Source: Novipirellula herctigrandis (GTDB taxonomy: Bacteria; Planctomycetota; Planctomycetia; Pirellulales; Pirellulaceae). From it: DNA of 64,000 nucleotides. Below the pieces are notes generated by a model, which ran no database searches, had not been told where the DNA came from, and saw only the letters and a program-made list of their open reading frames with translations. The position numbers and the translations under genes were made by a program. Position 1 is the first letter of the stretch, and each line of letters opens with the position of its first letter. This document shows positions 28,122 through 37,314 of the stretch, one piece after another. Where the stretch lies: the NCBI GenBank assembly GCA_007859835.1, contig SJPJ01000001.1, forward strand, positions 5,676,107 to 5,740,106. The letters run 5' to 3'.

Positions 28122-30170
28122 ATGCAACTTGTTGAAAAATCGTTTCACGAAGATCGATGCATTCTCGGCCTCGACGCGTCAGGACTCGAAGATGCGATCC
28201 ATAAGATCACCGCAGAACTGGTTCGCCGTGGGTTAATTGATCAGGAACAGAGCGACGTACTTAGCGCTCAACTTCTCGACCGTGAGCGGACCTCGGCGAC
28301 GGCGATCGGTCGTGCGGTAGCAGTTCCACACGCGTACAGCGACGTATTGAGCGAACCGCTGGTCGTGTTCGCTCGATTGGAACATCCGATCAACGTCGGT
28401 GCGATGGACGGCGTGCCTGTTTCGTATATCTTTATGTTGATCGGCCCCGAAGCCGCTGCACGCCAACATATCGATACCTTGGCTGCGATCGCCCGTTTCA
28501 TGAGCGACTCGGAAGCGAGGTTCGAACTTCGCCATGCGGAAGGCTCCGCGGGGCTTGCCGAGGCGTTCCGGCATTATGAAGGCCGGATCGCCCCGGGGGA
28601 AACTGCCGCCGAAGCAGACCGCTACCGAGGTCTTCGCTGGACAGGCCGATTGGGCGGAGGATTGGTTGGTGATTTACGGCGCCGCCTCCCACGGTATGCT
28701 TCGGACATTCGCGACGGCTTGCATCCTAAAAGCATCGCCTCGACGATGTTTCTGTTCTTTGCCTGCCTCGCTCCGACGGTCACGTTTGGTGGTGTGATTG
28801 GCGTGGGCACTCATGGTGAAATTGGGGCGGTCGAGACAATCGTGGCAACGGCAATTGGCGGCGTGATCTATGCGTTGTTCTCGGGCCAACCACTCAATAT
28901 TCTCGGTACGACCGGGCCGCTATTGGTCTTTATCACCACGCTTTACCAGCTTTGTCGCCATCTCGAACTGCCGTTTTTGCCCACCTACGCCTGCGTCAGT
29001 TTGTGGACGGGTGGATTGACGATATTGTTGGCCGTTACCGACGCCAGCTTCTTGATGCGATTCTTTACTCGGTTTACCGACGAAATTTTCGCCGCGTTGA
29101 TCTCAATGATTTTCATTTATGAAGCGATCTCGTCGCTGATTCGTGAATCGCAAGACGTCAATGACTTGTCAAACCCCTCGCATGCTTTGTTAACACTACT
29201 ACTAGCGCTCGGGACGCTGTACCTAGCGACCAATTTGCAGGCGTTTCGGCGTAGCCGATTCTTGTTGCCGTGGATGCGAGAATGGCTTGGTGACTTTGGG
29301 CCAACGATCGCGCTTGTGGCAATGAGTGCGGTTGCGTATTGGCTTAGCAATGTCAATTTGGCTCAATTGGATATCCCCGACAAATTTGCTCCATCAATTC
29401 AAGGTGGCCGCGATTGGTTCGTCAATCCGATGCATGCACCGCGGTGGGTTTGGTGGGCTTCGTCGATTCCTGGGCTACTCGGTGCAGTCCTGGTTTATCT
29501 TGACCAAAACATCACGGCGCGGCTGGTCAACAGTGCCGACAACCGGCTTCGCAAAGGTCCGGCCTACCACTGGGATTTGGGTTTGGTCGGTGCGATGACA
29601 GCTTTGTTTAGCCTGTTTGGCTTGCCATGGTTGGTTGCTGCGACGGTACGCTCACTGAACCATGTCCGCAGCCTTGCGGATGTTGAAGAGGTGGTTTTGC
29701 CCAGTGGAGACCGTCGTGATAAAATCCTTCATGTTCGCGAAACGCGTGTGACCGGGTTTGCCATTCACATTGGCATCGGTGGTTCGCTGATTGCGTTATC
29801 GCTATTGAAGCTCGTTCCGATGGCGGTGCTTTATGGCATGTTCTTGTTCATGGGATTGGTATCCATGCGCGGCAATCAATTTCTCGAACGGCTGATGCTT
29901 CTACCGATGGAACGAAGTTTGTACCCGCAAACGCACTACATCCGCCGTGTGCCTTTTAAGGTCGTTCATCTTTACACGGCATTGCAATTGGTGTGCTTAA
30001 CGATTCTTTGGTTGACCAAAAGCAGTGCCATCGCGATCATTTTTCCGCTGTTTATTGCATTGCTCGTCCCCGTGCGAATGATCGCGGGACAATACTTTAA
30101 GCCAAAGCATCTCGTTGCGCTCGATGCCGAAGAGATTCCGAGCGAATCAAGCAGCAGTTTGCCAGGTTAA
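28122..30170 (+). CDS. EIIA-PTS domain fused to SLC4-type bicarbonate/anion transporter
   Basis: The 682-residue protein has an N-terminal PTS EIIA (fructose/nitrogen type) domain, about residues 1-150. H70 in AVAVPHAYS is the predicted phosphorylation site. Residues from about 185 match SLC4 anion exchangers: TFGGVIGVGTHGEIGAVE, then PLNILGTTGPLLVF. About 10-12 membrane segments follow to residue 660. The likely substrate is bicarbonate, with regulation through the EIIA domain; this is inference from the families. It converges on the DUF1289 gene with 1 bp between stops. Confidence 0.88.
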   Translation: MQLVEKSFHEDRCILGLDASGLEDAIHKITAELVRRGLIDQEQSDVLSAQLLDRERTSATAIGRAVAVPHAYSDVLSEPLVVFARLEHPINVGAMDGVPVSYIFMLIGPEAAARQHIDTLAAIARFMSDSEARFELRHAEGSAGLAEAFRHYEGRIAPGETAAEADRYRGLRWTGRLGGGLVGDLRRRLPRYASDIRDGLHPKSIASTMFLFFACLAPTVTFGGVIGVGTHGEIGAVETIVATAIGGVIYALFSGQPLNILGTTGPLLVFITTLYQLCRHLELPFLPTYACVSLWTGGLTILLAVTDASFLMRFFTRFTDEIFAALISMIFIYEAISSLIRESQDVNDLSNPSHALLTLLLALGTLYLATNLQAFRRSRFLLPWMREWLGDFGPTIALVAMSAVAYWLSNVNLAQLDIPDKFAPSIQGGRDWFVNPMHAPRWVWWASSIPGLLGAVLVYLDQNITARLVNSADNRLRKGPAYHWDLGLVGAMTALFSLFGLPWLVAATVRSLNHVRSLADVEEVVLPSGDRRDKILHVRETRVTGFAIHIGIGGSLIALSLLKLVPMAVLYGMFLFMGLVSMRGNQFLERLMLLPMERSLYPQTHYIRRVPFKVVHLYTALQLVCLTILWLTKSSAIAIIFPLFIALLVPVRMIAGQYFKPKHLVALDAEEIPSESSSSLPG

Positions 30171-30171
30171 A

Positions 30172-30372
30172 TCACAGGTCCATTTTTAAACGCCTTGTCT
30201 CGGCTCGTTCGACGATTCGGCGTTTTTCGGGATCTGCGACCATCGACCAACTGCCGATCTCACTACGACTTCGGAAGCATCCTGTGCAAACTTGATGGTC
30301 GTTCAAAATGCACTTCCCAACACAAGGCGACGGAGTCGCCCCAAGCGAGGTGGTAGGTTCGAATTGACTCAT
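30172..30372 (-). CDS. DUF1289 small cysteine-rich protein
   Basis: The 66-residue protein carries the DUF1289 pattern SPCVGKCILND, CTGCFRSRSEIGSW, with four cysteines probably holding zinc or an iron-sulfur cluster. The function is unknown. It starts 12 bp after the stop of the giant secreted protein, on the same strand, so may be co-transcribed with it. Confidence 0.88.
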   Translation of the reverse strand: MSQFEPTTSLGATPSPCVGKCILNDHQVCTGCFRSRSEIGSWSMVADPEKRRIVERAETRRLKMDL

Positions 30373-30384
30373 CTCACAGTCCTC

Positions 30385-33300
30385 CTATAGTTCGTTGCCG
30401 ATTTTGATTTCACCAATTTCGGAGATGACGTCGTCGATTTCTCGCATCACAGCATCGACCGGTTCCACGAAAACAACTTCTCGCGTTGGATTCAATGAAT
30501 CGGTCGCATTTGACTTCGTTGGACTCGTCGACAATGGGCTCAAATCGAATGGTACTTGGTCGTCAAGCAAATCGCCCAGGTTAGGTTCCGATGACGTCGA
30601 AGCGAAGATGACCGAAACCACTTGTTCGCCATTCCCCGCTGGCAGTTCTACTGTTTGGTTGAGCAGGTTGATGACAACCAATGCATCCAAAGCGGTCAAT
30701 TCGCCTTCGCCTGTGACATCAAAATAGAAGCCACCGAAAGTTTCCAGCGTATCAATCGATGGCAAGTTTGGCGTGGCTTGCATTAGCAATTGATTGATGA
30801 TGGCAAGTGCATCGGAAGAGGCTACCGAACCGTTATTGTTCACGTCATAGTGGTCGCGAACGTTTTGCCATGAGGAAGTGGATTCAATGTGGATTTCCGT
30901 TTCACCTTGGCTAATGATATGCATAAAGACCCCGTCGACGATGCGAGGGTCCCGCAGCTCCCAAGCGGGATCGACAAAGACCGGACGCGATTTCGCATGA
31001 ACGACCGTCGTGACTTCCGATCCTAGCGAGACGAGTGAAGTATCCGATCCAATATAGATCGAACTCGATCCCTCCCTTGCGACAATGATATGCTCAAATC
31101 CAACCACGGCATCGGTCAAGAAACCGCCAAGGTTCAGTTCACGATCGGTCGCTAGAATCGTCAATCGGTCAATCCCGTCGCCGCCGTCAAGGTGAAGCGA
31201 AGTGGAGTCGGACAATTCAACCGAATCTGTTCCACCAGCCAGATTGACTTCCGCGAGTCCAGTGTCAAAGGTGTTTTCCATTACCGTCAGATTTTGAACT
31301 CGGTCATCTGCGGTCCACTGGGACCGCTCGTTTGATTCAGAGAAGCTGAATTCGAAGCCCAAAGCGGCATCGCGAATGATCGGTTTTCCTTCGCTGGCGA
31401 TCAGTTCGATATCGGTGATTGCGTGCTCTCCGATTGCAACCACCACATCGGTTGTCTCGGCATCCGCAAACGCTGGGTCGGAGTCGGTTGCAACGACTTG
31501 GATTCGAACGGTGCCTAGATCGTTTTCTTCGACTTCAAAATCGGGGATGCCAGAAAAGGAAACCGTTTGCGCCGAGTTCCAGTTTTCTGTAGTAAAGGTA
31601 AGCCGCGTCACGTTCACTGAAAAGTCATCAGATGACTGGTGAGATACCTCAATCACAACATCGGAATCGGGTTTGCTCGTCAAGCGGACTTCGACAAAGT
31701 CGGAGGTTCCCGATTCGCTTACTGCCGTGGTTCCGCTGGACTGTGCAACGATAAATCCGACTGGCGAGTAGTCATTGTCAACGATGCGAACCGAATCGCC
31801 GAACGAGGTGTAGCCGTCCGCGGTTCCATCAATGGTGATAACCGCGTCGTTGACGAGCGAATTGTTGGCGATGTCGAACGAGAAACTCGCCGTTTTGCTG
31901 CCGGATGGAATCGTGACACTCGGAGGAAGTAATAAGGGACCTGCGGGGGCTGACGATAGGGTGACCGTTAACGGAGTCGAAATGTCAGCGTCATTTCGCC
32001 GAACGATTCCGCTTCCAACCGAGGTGTCGGTGGATTTCATTTGGATGTCGTCGACCGCGAAATACGCCGGCGTGTTCATGCCGAAGTCGCCTACATCCGA
32101 ACTGCTAAGCGAGAACGACAATGATCTCGCTTCGCCGATACTCGACAAATCAATTTTCGTCCATGCGTCGACAACGTAATCGAGCGAGTTGTCGCTGAAT
32201 CGATAGTCGGCAAGATAAAATTCGATCTCCCCAATCGATTCGTTTGACGCGTCATAGCCTTCGATGGTCAGTAAGAACCAATCGGCATCGTCGCCACTTT
32301 CGCCGCCAAATTTTTTCGCAAAAAAGTCGCCGTCAAGCATCGATAGTGCTGAGTAGGTGGCGTTAGTGACCTGCAACGAATCGAACACAAAGTTGTCGGC
32401 GTCGTCGCTGCGCTCGATCGTCGGCGTCACGCCGCCAGTGGTGCCAATCGCGAAGGTTGCTGAGTCGTTGGCTCCGCTGCTAGTGATGGAACTGAATTGG
32501 TTTCCGTAGCCAGGCGTTGTGGAGTCGGTCGTGTTTGAAACGGCCCATCCCGACCATGATCCCCACGTTGGATTGAAGTCGTTGTTGAAAATCAACGCGG
32601 ACGACTCGAATTGTCCTGCACCATCGGAGCCGTTGTAGGCTGTTTCGTTCGTCAGTTGCTGGCCGATTCGCTCAAAGTCGGCCCTCGGGGACCCTTGTGT
32701 TTCATTTAGCTGTGGCGTTTGAATCGTAAGCGTCACCGCGGGGGCATCGTCATCGGTGATAACAACATCGGCTGTAGCCGAGAGCCGGTTTGCGGCAGCC
32801 GAAAACGTCACCAATCGATTCTCGTCAGAGGTTGAATTGTCGAGCAATCGCACCGGGACTTCGATCGATGCTTGGCCTGTCGGTATCGTAACCGTTTGTG
32901 GTACTAGGGCTAAACCAGGATCGCTACTGGTCAGCGTGACTTCGATTGGGTCGGTCAATTCCATCTTTTCTCGGGTCACCAAAATCGATGGTGAATTCGA
33001 TCCGCTGGATTGATCAAGTACAACATTGTCGATCGCGAAGTAGGCGGGTGTGTTCATCCCGAAGTCGCCGTTGTCGGACGAGCTAAGTGAGAATACAAGT
33101 TTCGTAGCGGCAGTCAACGATGACACATCGACCGTGGTCCAATCGCTGACAATGTAATCGAGACTATTGTCATCGAAGCGGTAATCCGCCAAGTAAAAGT
33201 CGACCGTCCCAACGGATTCATCCTGGTTGTTGAGTCCTTGGATTGTTAGCAGGAGCCAATCCGCATCATCGCCCGATTCACCACCAAACTTTTTGGCGAA

Positions 33301-35772
33301 TGCGTCACCCTCACGCATCGACAATGCAGCGTAGGTGGTGTTGGTGACCGAAAGTTCTTTGAAGCCGATCCCGTTGGATTCGTCACGAACGATGTTGGGC
33401 AAGTCGATGCCGTACACCGATGCAACCGCGTAGGTGTCCGAGCCGTTTGCTCCGCCTGCAGCGAAAGCACTGTATTGATTAAAATAACCGGGAGTCGTCG
33501 TGTCAGTTGTGTTCGAAAACGCCCAGCCGGACCAAGATCCATACTCGGAGTTGTAGTCGTTGTTGAAGTTGAGGCTATTGGAAGTAAAACCTCCACGGCC
33601 ATCGGAACCATTGTTGAAAGATTCCTCGCTGAGTCGCGAACCTACATCTTCAAATTGGGTGGTGGGAAAAGCGTCCGATTCCGAAAATTCGCTAGGATTA
33701 GAGGTGATGGCCAATGCTGCGATGTCGTTGTCGGACACGACGACCTGAGACGTCGCTGATACGAATCCGTTTGCCGATGCGGTCAACGGTACCGTTGATT
33801 GCCCATGGTCGATTTCATCATCCACGCCGGTAATGTCAAACATAACCGACGTTGCTCCGGCCGGAATAATTACCGTCTCCGGTAGGGATGCGATTGCAGG
33901 CAAATCGCTCGATAAATTTACTGTCAATGCGGTCGCTTTGTTTGCATCGGGCCGCGTCACGGTAGCAGTCACCGTGTCGCCTTCATCAACGGTGGATGGA
34001 TTGACGCTGAAGGTTAGTGGCGGCAAGTCGTCTTCTACGACTTGCAACGTTCGTGTGGCTTGTAGGCCGCTGGTTGTGGAAGCGGTCAATTCCACCATCA
34101 CATCGCCGAGCGAAACTTGGTTGTCGATCACACCGATTGAAAAATCGACGAACGCTTGGCCCGCCGGGATCGAGACGGAGGCGGGTACCGATAGCGATGC
34201 GTTGTTTGGCTGAAGCTGAACGACCTGCGCGGACGCCAGGCTGGTTCCACCACGTGTGACTCGCGCCGTGGTTGCCTGGCTGCCAGCGTCCTCGGTAACA
34301 GCATACTTCAAAAAGTCGATTGCCAAGCCAGGTTCAACAAGTTGAAGATTATCAACTGCAAAGAACGCAGGAGTGTTCATCCCAAAGGTTCCCACATCGG
34401 ACGACGTCAAAGCAAATTGCAGCGACGCGGCTTGGCCGAGCGATGACAAGTCAATCGTTTGCCATGTGTCAACGATGTAGTCCGAAGCTGAATCGGCAAA
34501 CCGGTAGTCTGCTAAATAGAAGTCAACGGTTCCGACGCTTGCGCCGCCTGGATCCTTGCCTTCGATTGTCAGCAAGAACCAATCAGGTTCGTTGCCGCTC
34601 GCACCGCCAAATGGTTCGGCGAAGGAATCGCCGTCTCGCATGGACAACGCCGCGTAGGTCGTGTTGGTAACTTGGATCGATTGAACCATTCCGGCACCAA
34701 CGGGTAACGTAATCGTCGGTGGTTCGTAGAAATCCGATTGATCCGCAAAAGCGACGGCGAAAGTCCCGGAGCCTGTGGCTCCTTGGCCGGGAAACGCACT
34801 GAACGAGTTTTCGAATCCTGGCGTTGTCGTATTGGTCTCGTTCGAATAGGCCCATCCGTTCCACGCCCCAGAGTCGAGCGAAATCGCGTTGTTAAACGTT
34901 GCACCAGCGGTTTGGAATTGCCCAACGGTCGTTAACTCATCATATGCTCCGGTGATGGTTGTGCCGTTCGGATCCGGACCATTCCAATGCGAATTCGCAC
35001 CAAGTGTAGCACCGACGTCCTCGAAGTCGATCGACGATATTGTCACCGGCGATTGATTCATCACTGCGACACCGTCAAGGTCGAATCCTGCACTGCCGTT
35101 CGTGGGATAAGGATCGAAGATTGAATCGTTGCTAGTGTCTTTGGCCGAACCATCACCGACGATATCGATGACACGGACGTGAGTCACACTCGTTACGTCT
35201 AGAAACGGGGATGTGCCTTTCAGCGAGGCTAGGTCGAATGGTGTACCAAATCCTTGACGGTATTTTCCCGCTAGCCCGTTGATCTGTGTTGGATCCAGCG
35301 ATTCGTAAGTTCCAACCGCTGCGTCCGTTTGCGAGTCATTTGCAAAACGAAAGAAATGAACTCCATCGGACGAAACTTCGACGTAGCCAAGTTCCAAGAA
35401 TGAATCGGTCAATGCGTTTTCAAAGACAGCGAAATCATTGCCGAGTCCATCGCGAATCGGTGCGTCAAATTCAAGCGTGATTTGACCGCCACGACCAAGC
35501 GTGACAACGTCGCCAGTATTGCCTTCGGCTGGTCCGATGGCTTTATGAGGTGTTTGCCATTGTGCGTCGACTTCAGCACCGGGAGCGTAGTCTTTCCAAT
35601 TTGTTGCCCACCCAATGATTGCGGCGTCATCCATTGAGATTGCGGTACTGCCGATTTCACCAGCAGCCGGTGCATAGGGCCCCGCAGCGAGCAATCGACG
35701 ATCCTCGAGAATTTCGGTGGTCAGTCGGCGACGAAGCGAAGTGGCAAACGAGCGGCGTTTTTTAGTGTTCAT
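30385..35772 (-). CDS. Giant secreted protein with three DUF4465 modules and dockerin-like C-terminus
   Basis: The 1795-residue protein begins with a basic leader and the planctomycete motif LTTEILEDRRLLA. Residues about 30-240 form an N-terminal surface-protein module (ITLEFDAPI, NDFAVFENA, VEVSSDGVHFFRF). DUF4465 modules lie at about 245-485, 704-920 and 1029-1245. Each has W(S/N)GWA(Y/F/V)SNxT, TTPG, YAALSM, GGxSGxxxDW and GMNTPAxFAxDN. Between them are Calx-beta/Ig-like stretches. Two dockerin-like helices follow (DVNNNGSVASSDALAIINQL and DVTGEGELTALDALVVIN, about 1640-1707). No cohesin is seen in the window. It lies 60 bp downstream of a DUF1559 gene, under a cobalamin riboswitch. Confidence 0.88.
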   Translation of the reverse strand: MNTKKRRSFATSLRRRLTTEILEDRRLLAAGPYAPAAGEIGSTAISMDDAAIIGWATNWKDYAPGAEVDAQWQTPHKAIGPAEGNTGDVVTLGRGGQITLEFDAPIRDGLGNDFAVFENALTDSFLELGYVEVSSDGVHFFRFANDSQTDAAVGTYESLDPTQINGLAGKYRQGFGTPFDLASLKGTSPFLDVTSVTHVRVIDIVGDGSAKDTSNDSIFDPYPTNGSAGFDLDGVAVMNQSPVTISSIDFEDVGATLGANSHWNGPDPNGTTITGAYDELTTVGQFQTAGATFNNAISLDSGAWNGWAYSNETNTTTPGFENSFSAFPGQGATGSGTFAVAFADQSDFYEPPTITLPVGAGMVQSIQVTNTTYAALSMRDGDSFAEPFGGASGNEPDWFLLTIEGKDPGGASVGTVDFYLADYRFADSASDYIVDTWQTIDLSSLGQAASLQFALTSSDVGTFGMNTPAFFAVDNLQLVEPGLAIDFLKYAVTEDAGSQATTARVTRGGTSLASAQVVQLQPNNASLSVPASVSIPAGQAFVDFSIGVIDNQVSLGDVMVELTASTTSGLQATRTLQVVEDDLPPLTFSVNPSTVDEGDTVTATVTRPDANKATALTVNLSSDLPAIASLPETVIIPAGATSVMFDITGVDDEIDHGQSTVPLTASANGFVSATSQVVVSDNDIAALAITSNPSEFSESDAFPTTQFEDVGSRLSEESFNNGSDGRGGFTSNSLNFNNDYNSEYGSWSGWAFSNTTDTTTPGYFNQYSAFAAGGANGSDTYAVASVYGIDLPNIVRDESNGIGFKELSVTNTTYAALSMREGDAFAKKFGGESGDDADWLLLTIQGLNNQDESVGTVDFYLADYRFDDNSLDYIVSDWTTVDVSSLTAATKLVFSLSSSDNGDFGMNTPAYFAIDNVVLDQSSGSNSPSILVTREKMELTDPIEVTLTSSDPGLALVPQTVTIPTGQASIEVPVRLLDNSTSDENRLVTFSAAANRLSATADVVITDDDAPAVTLTIQTPQLNETQGSPRADFERIGQQLTNETAYNGSDGAGQFESSALIFNNDFNPTWGSWSGWAVSNTTDSTTPGYGNQFSSITSSGANDSATFAIGTTGGVTPTIERSDDADNFVFDSLQVTNATYSALSMLDGDFFAKKFGGESGDDADWFLLTIEGYDASNESIGEIEFYLADYRFSDNSLDYVVDAWTKIDLSSIGEARSLSFSLSSSDVGDFGMNTPAYFAVDDIQMKSTDTSVGSGIVRRNDADISTPLTVTLSSAPAGPLLLPPSVTIPSGSKTASFSFDIANNSLVNDAVITIDGTADGYTSFGDSVRIVDNDYSPVGFIVAQSSGTTAVSESGTSDFVEVRLTSKPDSDVVIEVSHQSSDDFSVNVTRLTFTTENWNSAQTVSFSGIPDFEVEENDLGTVRIQVVATDSDPAFADAETTDVVVAIGEHAITDIELIASEGKPIIRDAALGFEFSFSESNERSQWTADDRVQNLTVMENTFDTGLAEVNLAGGTDSVELSDSTSLHLDGGDGIDRLTILATDRELNLGGFLTDAVVGFEHIIVAREGSSSIYIGSDTSLVSLGSEVTTVVHAKSRPVFVDPAWELRDPRIVDGVFMHIISQGETEIHIESTSSWQNVRDHYDVNNNGSVASSDALAIINQLLMQATPNLPSIDTLETFGGFYFDVTGEGELTALDALVVINLLNQTVELPAGNGEQVVSVIFASTSSEPNLGDLLDDQVPFDLSPLSTSPTKSNATDSLNPTREVVFVEPVDAVMREIDDVISEIGEIKIGNEL

Positions 35773-35832
35773 GTTATTGTGAATTTGAATGCTATTTGAT
35801 CAAGATGGATTTCAGGGATGATAGGTAAAGAA

Positions 35833-36636
35833 TTACCAGGCTTCGGTGACCACTTCCTTGCCAGCTCGGGTGCAAATGGATGCCAACACTTCTAGGTCCA
35901 TGCTGTCGGTTAAGAACCTGACTGCACCGTCGCCAAATAGGCCGTGCACGCCTTGGGGGTGATAGGATCGCATGTCGTTTTCGAATTTTGGTGCGTGGTT
36001 GATTTGGAACGCTTGGTCGAACAAATTCTTTCCATTGATCCATTGTCCATCCGCGAATCCCGCGTCTTCGGAAACGACAATCGTGGTCGATGTTCCGTCT
36101 AGGATGTCGCGGAATCGGATCGCACGATCATGGATCATGACACCCGACGGAGGATCGTTGCGGCTGACAATGCGTTCCCCATAGATGCCGCCGTAATCCG
36201 TCACGCCACGGTCTTTCAATCGATTGCTCGACCGTGGTGTCGATGGGCAGATGTAAGTGGGGATCACGGATGCAGCCACATCGGCATTGATCGGGTCATC
36301 GTAGGGAACACTAAAATTGATTCGTTCCCAAACCGCCGTTTGCTCAATCTGAGGCAACACGAACGCTGACCAGGCGAACTCTTTGCCGTTTGGCCAAAGC
36401 GGGCGAGGTTGTAGGTCACCGATGGGGAATCGATTGAACGCGGCGTGGTAGTTGTGAAGCCCTAAACCGATTTGGTGCAACCGGTTTTGGCATTGCATTC
36501 GCCTTGCCGCTTCGCGAGTCGCCTGGACGGCGGGAAGCAACAATCCCACCAGAACGCCGATGATGGCAATGACCACCAAGAGTTCAACCAAGGTGAACGC
36601 CCTTGGACGCGGAGAACGCAATCGCGAAGTGGTCAT
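35833..36636 (-). CDS. DUF1559 pseudopilin-like protein under cobalamin riboswitch
   Basis: The 267-residue protein is a shorter DUF1559 member. It has the leader PRPRAFTLVELLVVIAIIG, the CQNRLHQIGLGLHNYH block and the C-terminal HPQGVHGLFGDGAVRF. The chosen ATG at 36636 gives a 15-residue leader; upstream ATGs up to 36702 are also in frame and cannot be excluded, as no strong ribosome-binding site is visible. It is the first gene downstream of the riboswitch, with the giant DUF4465 protein 60 bp further on. It may help assemble or export that protein; this is inference. Confidence 0.85.
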   Translation of the reverse strand: MTTSRLRSPRPRAFTLVELLVVIAIIGVLVGLLLPAVQATREAARRMQCQNRLHQIGLGLHNYHAAFNRFPIGDLQPRPLWPNGKEFAWSAFVLPQIEQTAVWERINFSVPYDDPINADVAASVIPTYICPSTPRSSNRLKDRGVTDYGGIYGERIVSRNDPPSGVMIHDRAIRFRDILDGTSTTIVVSEDAGFADGQWINGKNLFDQAFQINHAPKFENDMRSYHPQGVHGLFGDGAVRFLTDSMDLEVLASICTRAGKEVVTEAW

Positions 36637-36773
36637 GGACTTAACCGCATTAAAAATCGGAATAGTTACGATGGTCAACAATTTCCAGCGCATGACGAAC
36701 ATGATTCACGCGTGTGACTCAAAACCCGTGGTGGGGCCATTCCTGCAAGTCACGATGCGCGATTCTGATGCGA

Positions 36774-36844
36774 ACCTCACCCAAGAAGGTTTTTGTCGAA
36801 AGCAGCGACAAAATGCCGCCAGCTTTCCGAGCACCCGGTGAGGT
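36774..36844 (-). promoter_or_regulatory. Possible riboswitch expression platform (nested hairpins)
   Basis: On the minus strand, ACCTCACC just after the B12 box (36837-36844) is the exact complement of GGTGAGGT (36774-36781). Between them lies an 8-bp hairpin, TTTTGTCG/CGACAAAA (36791-36813). Pairing of the outer arms would use bases next to the B12 box, which suits a ligand-dependent switch. No long U run follows, so translational or Rho control is possible. Confidence 0.6.
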
Positions 36845-37103
36845 CGGTAGGTCTTCTGACTACTGGATGCACATTACCCACTTCCGCCTTCTCATCGTCG
36901 ATCGTTCCCGAGGGGAGCGAACAAACAACAATGGCATGAAAGAGTGAAGGAGTAGCTTGGTGCACTTTCGAACCGCCATTACGCGGCCCTACCGGAGCAC
37001 CAACATCCATTACAGCGGCCGGGCCGTCTCGGGTTTTCACCGAAGTTCCCTGTTTCCGCAAAACCAATAATCCCAAGGTTTTGTGGCACCGCTCACCGTT
37101 AGC
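36842..37103 (-). promoter_or_regulatory. Cobalamin riboswitch
   Basis: Read on the minus strand, the element shows the main conserved blocks of the B12 riboswitch. In order these are CGGTGCC near the 5' end, AGGGAACTTCGGTGAAAACC, CGGCCCGGCCGCTGTAA, GCCATTG, GAGAAGGCGGAAG, and the B12 box AGTCAGAAGACCTACCG (36845-36861). It is about 260 nt long. It lies about 205 bp upstream of the chosen DUF1559 start at 36636, on the same strand, and 210 bp downstream of the GH127 stop. High cobalamin should lower expression of the DUF1559-DUF4465 operon. The remaining part of the 680-bp gap shows nothing else. Confidence 0.93.
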
Positions 37104-37314
37104 TCTGACTTTATCTTTGTGTCTGCAAACTGTCAAACCAGTGTGCTTTTTTTGTCAGGGCAACCCGCCACCGATTGGCCCAAAACGGCGGTGATTCGAA
37201 CATCGCCGTGCCCAGGGAAACCACCCGCAAAGTCCTCAGGGCAGCATTGGGACACGCCTCTAAATCGAGCACCTGTAACTAAAAATGGACTCGATCAGCC
37301 TTTCCGCCCGGGGA

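Noticed and set aside
30640..30860. Cellulosome involvement of the dockerin-like tail
   Set aside because: No cohesin or scaffoldin is in the window, and dockerin-like tails in planctomycetes are common on proteins with no cellulosome.
36777..37136. 119-codon minus-strand ORF between DUF1559 and GH127
   Set aside because: It lies inside the cobalamin riboswitch; its codons follow the RNA motifs, and it has no ribosome-binding site or family.
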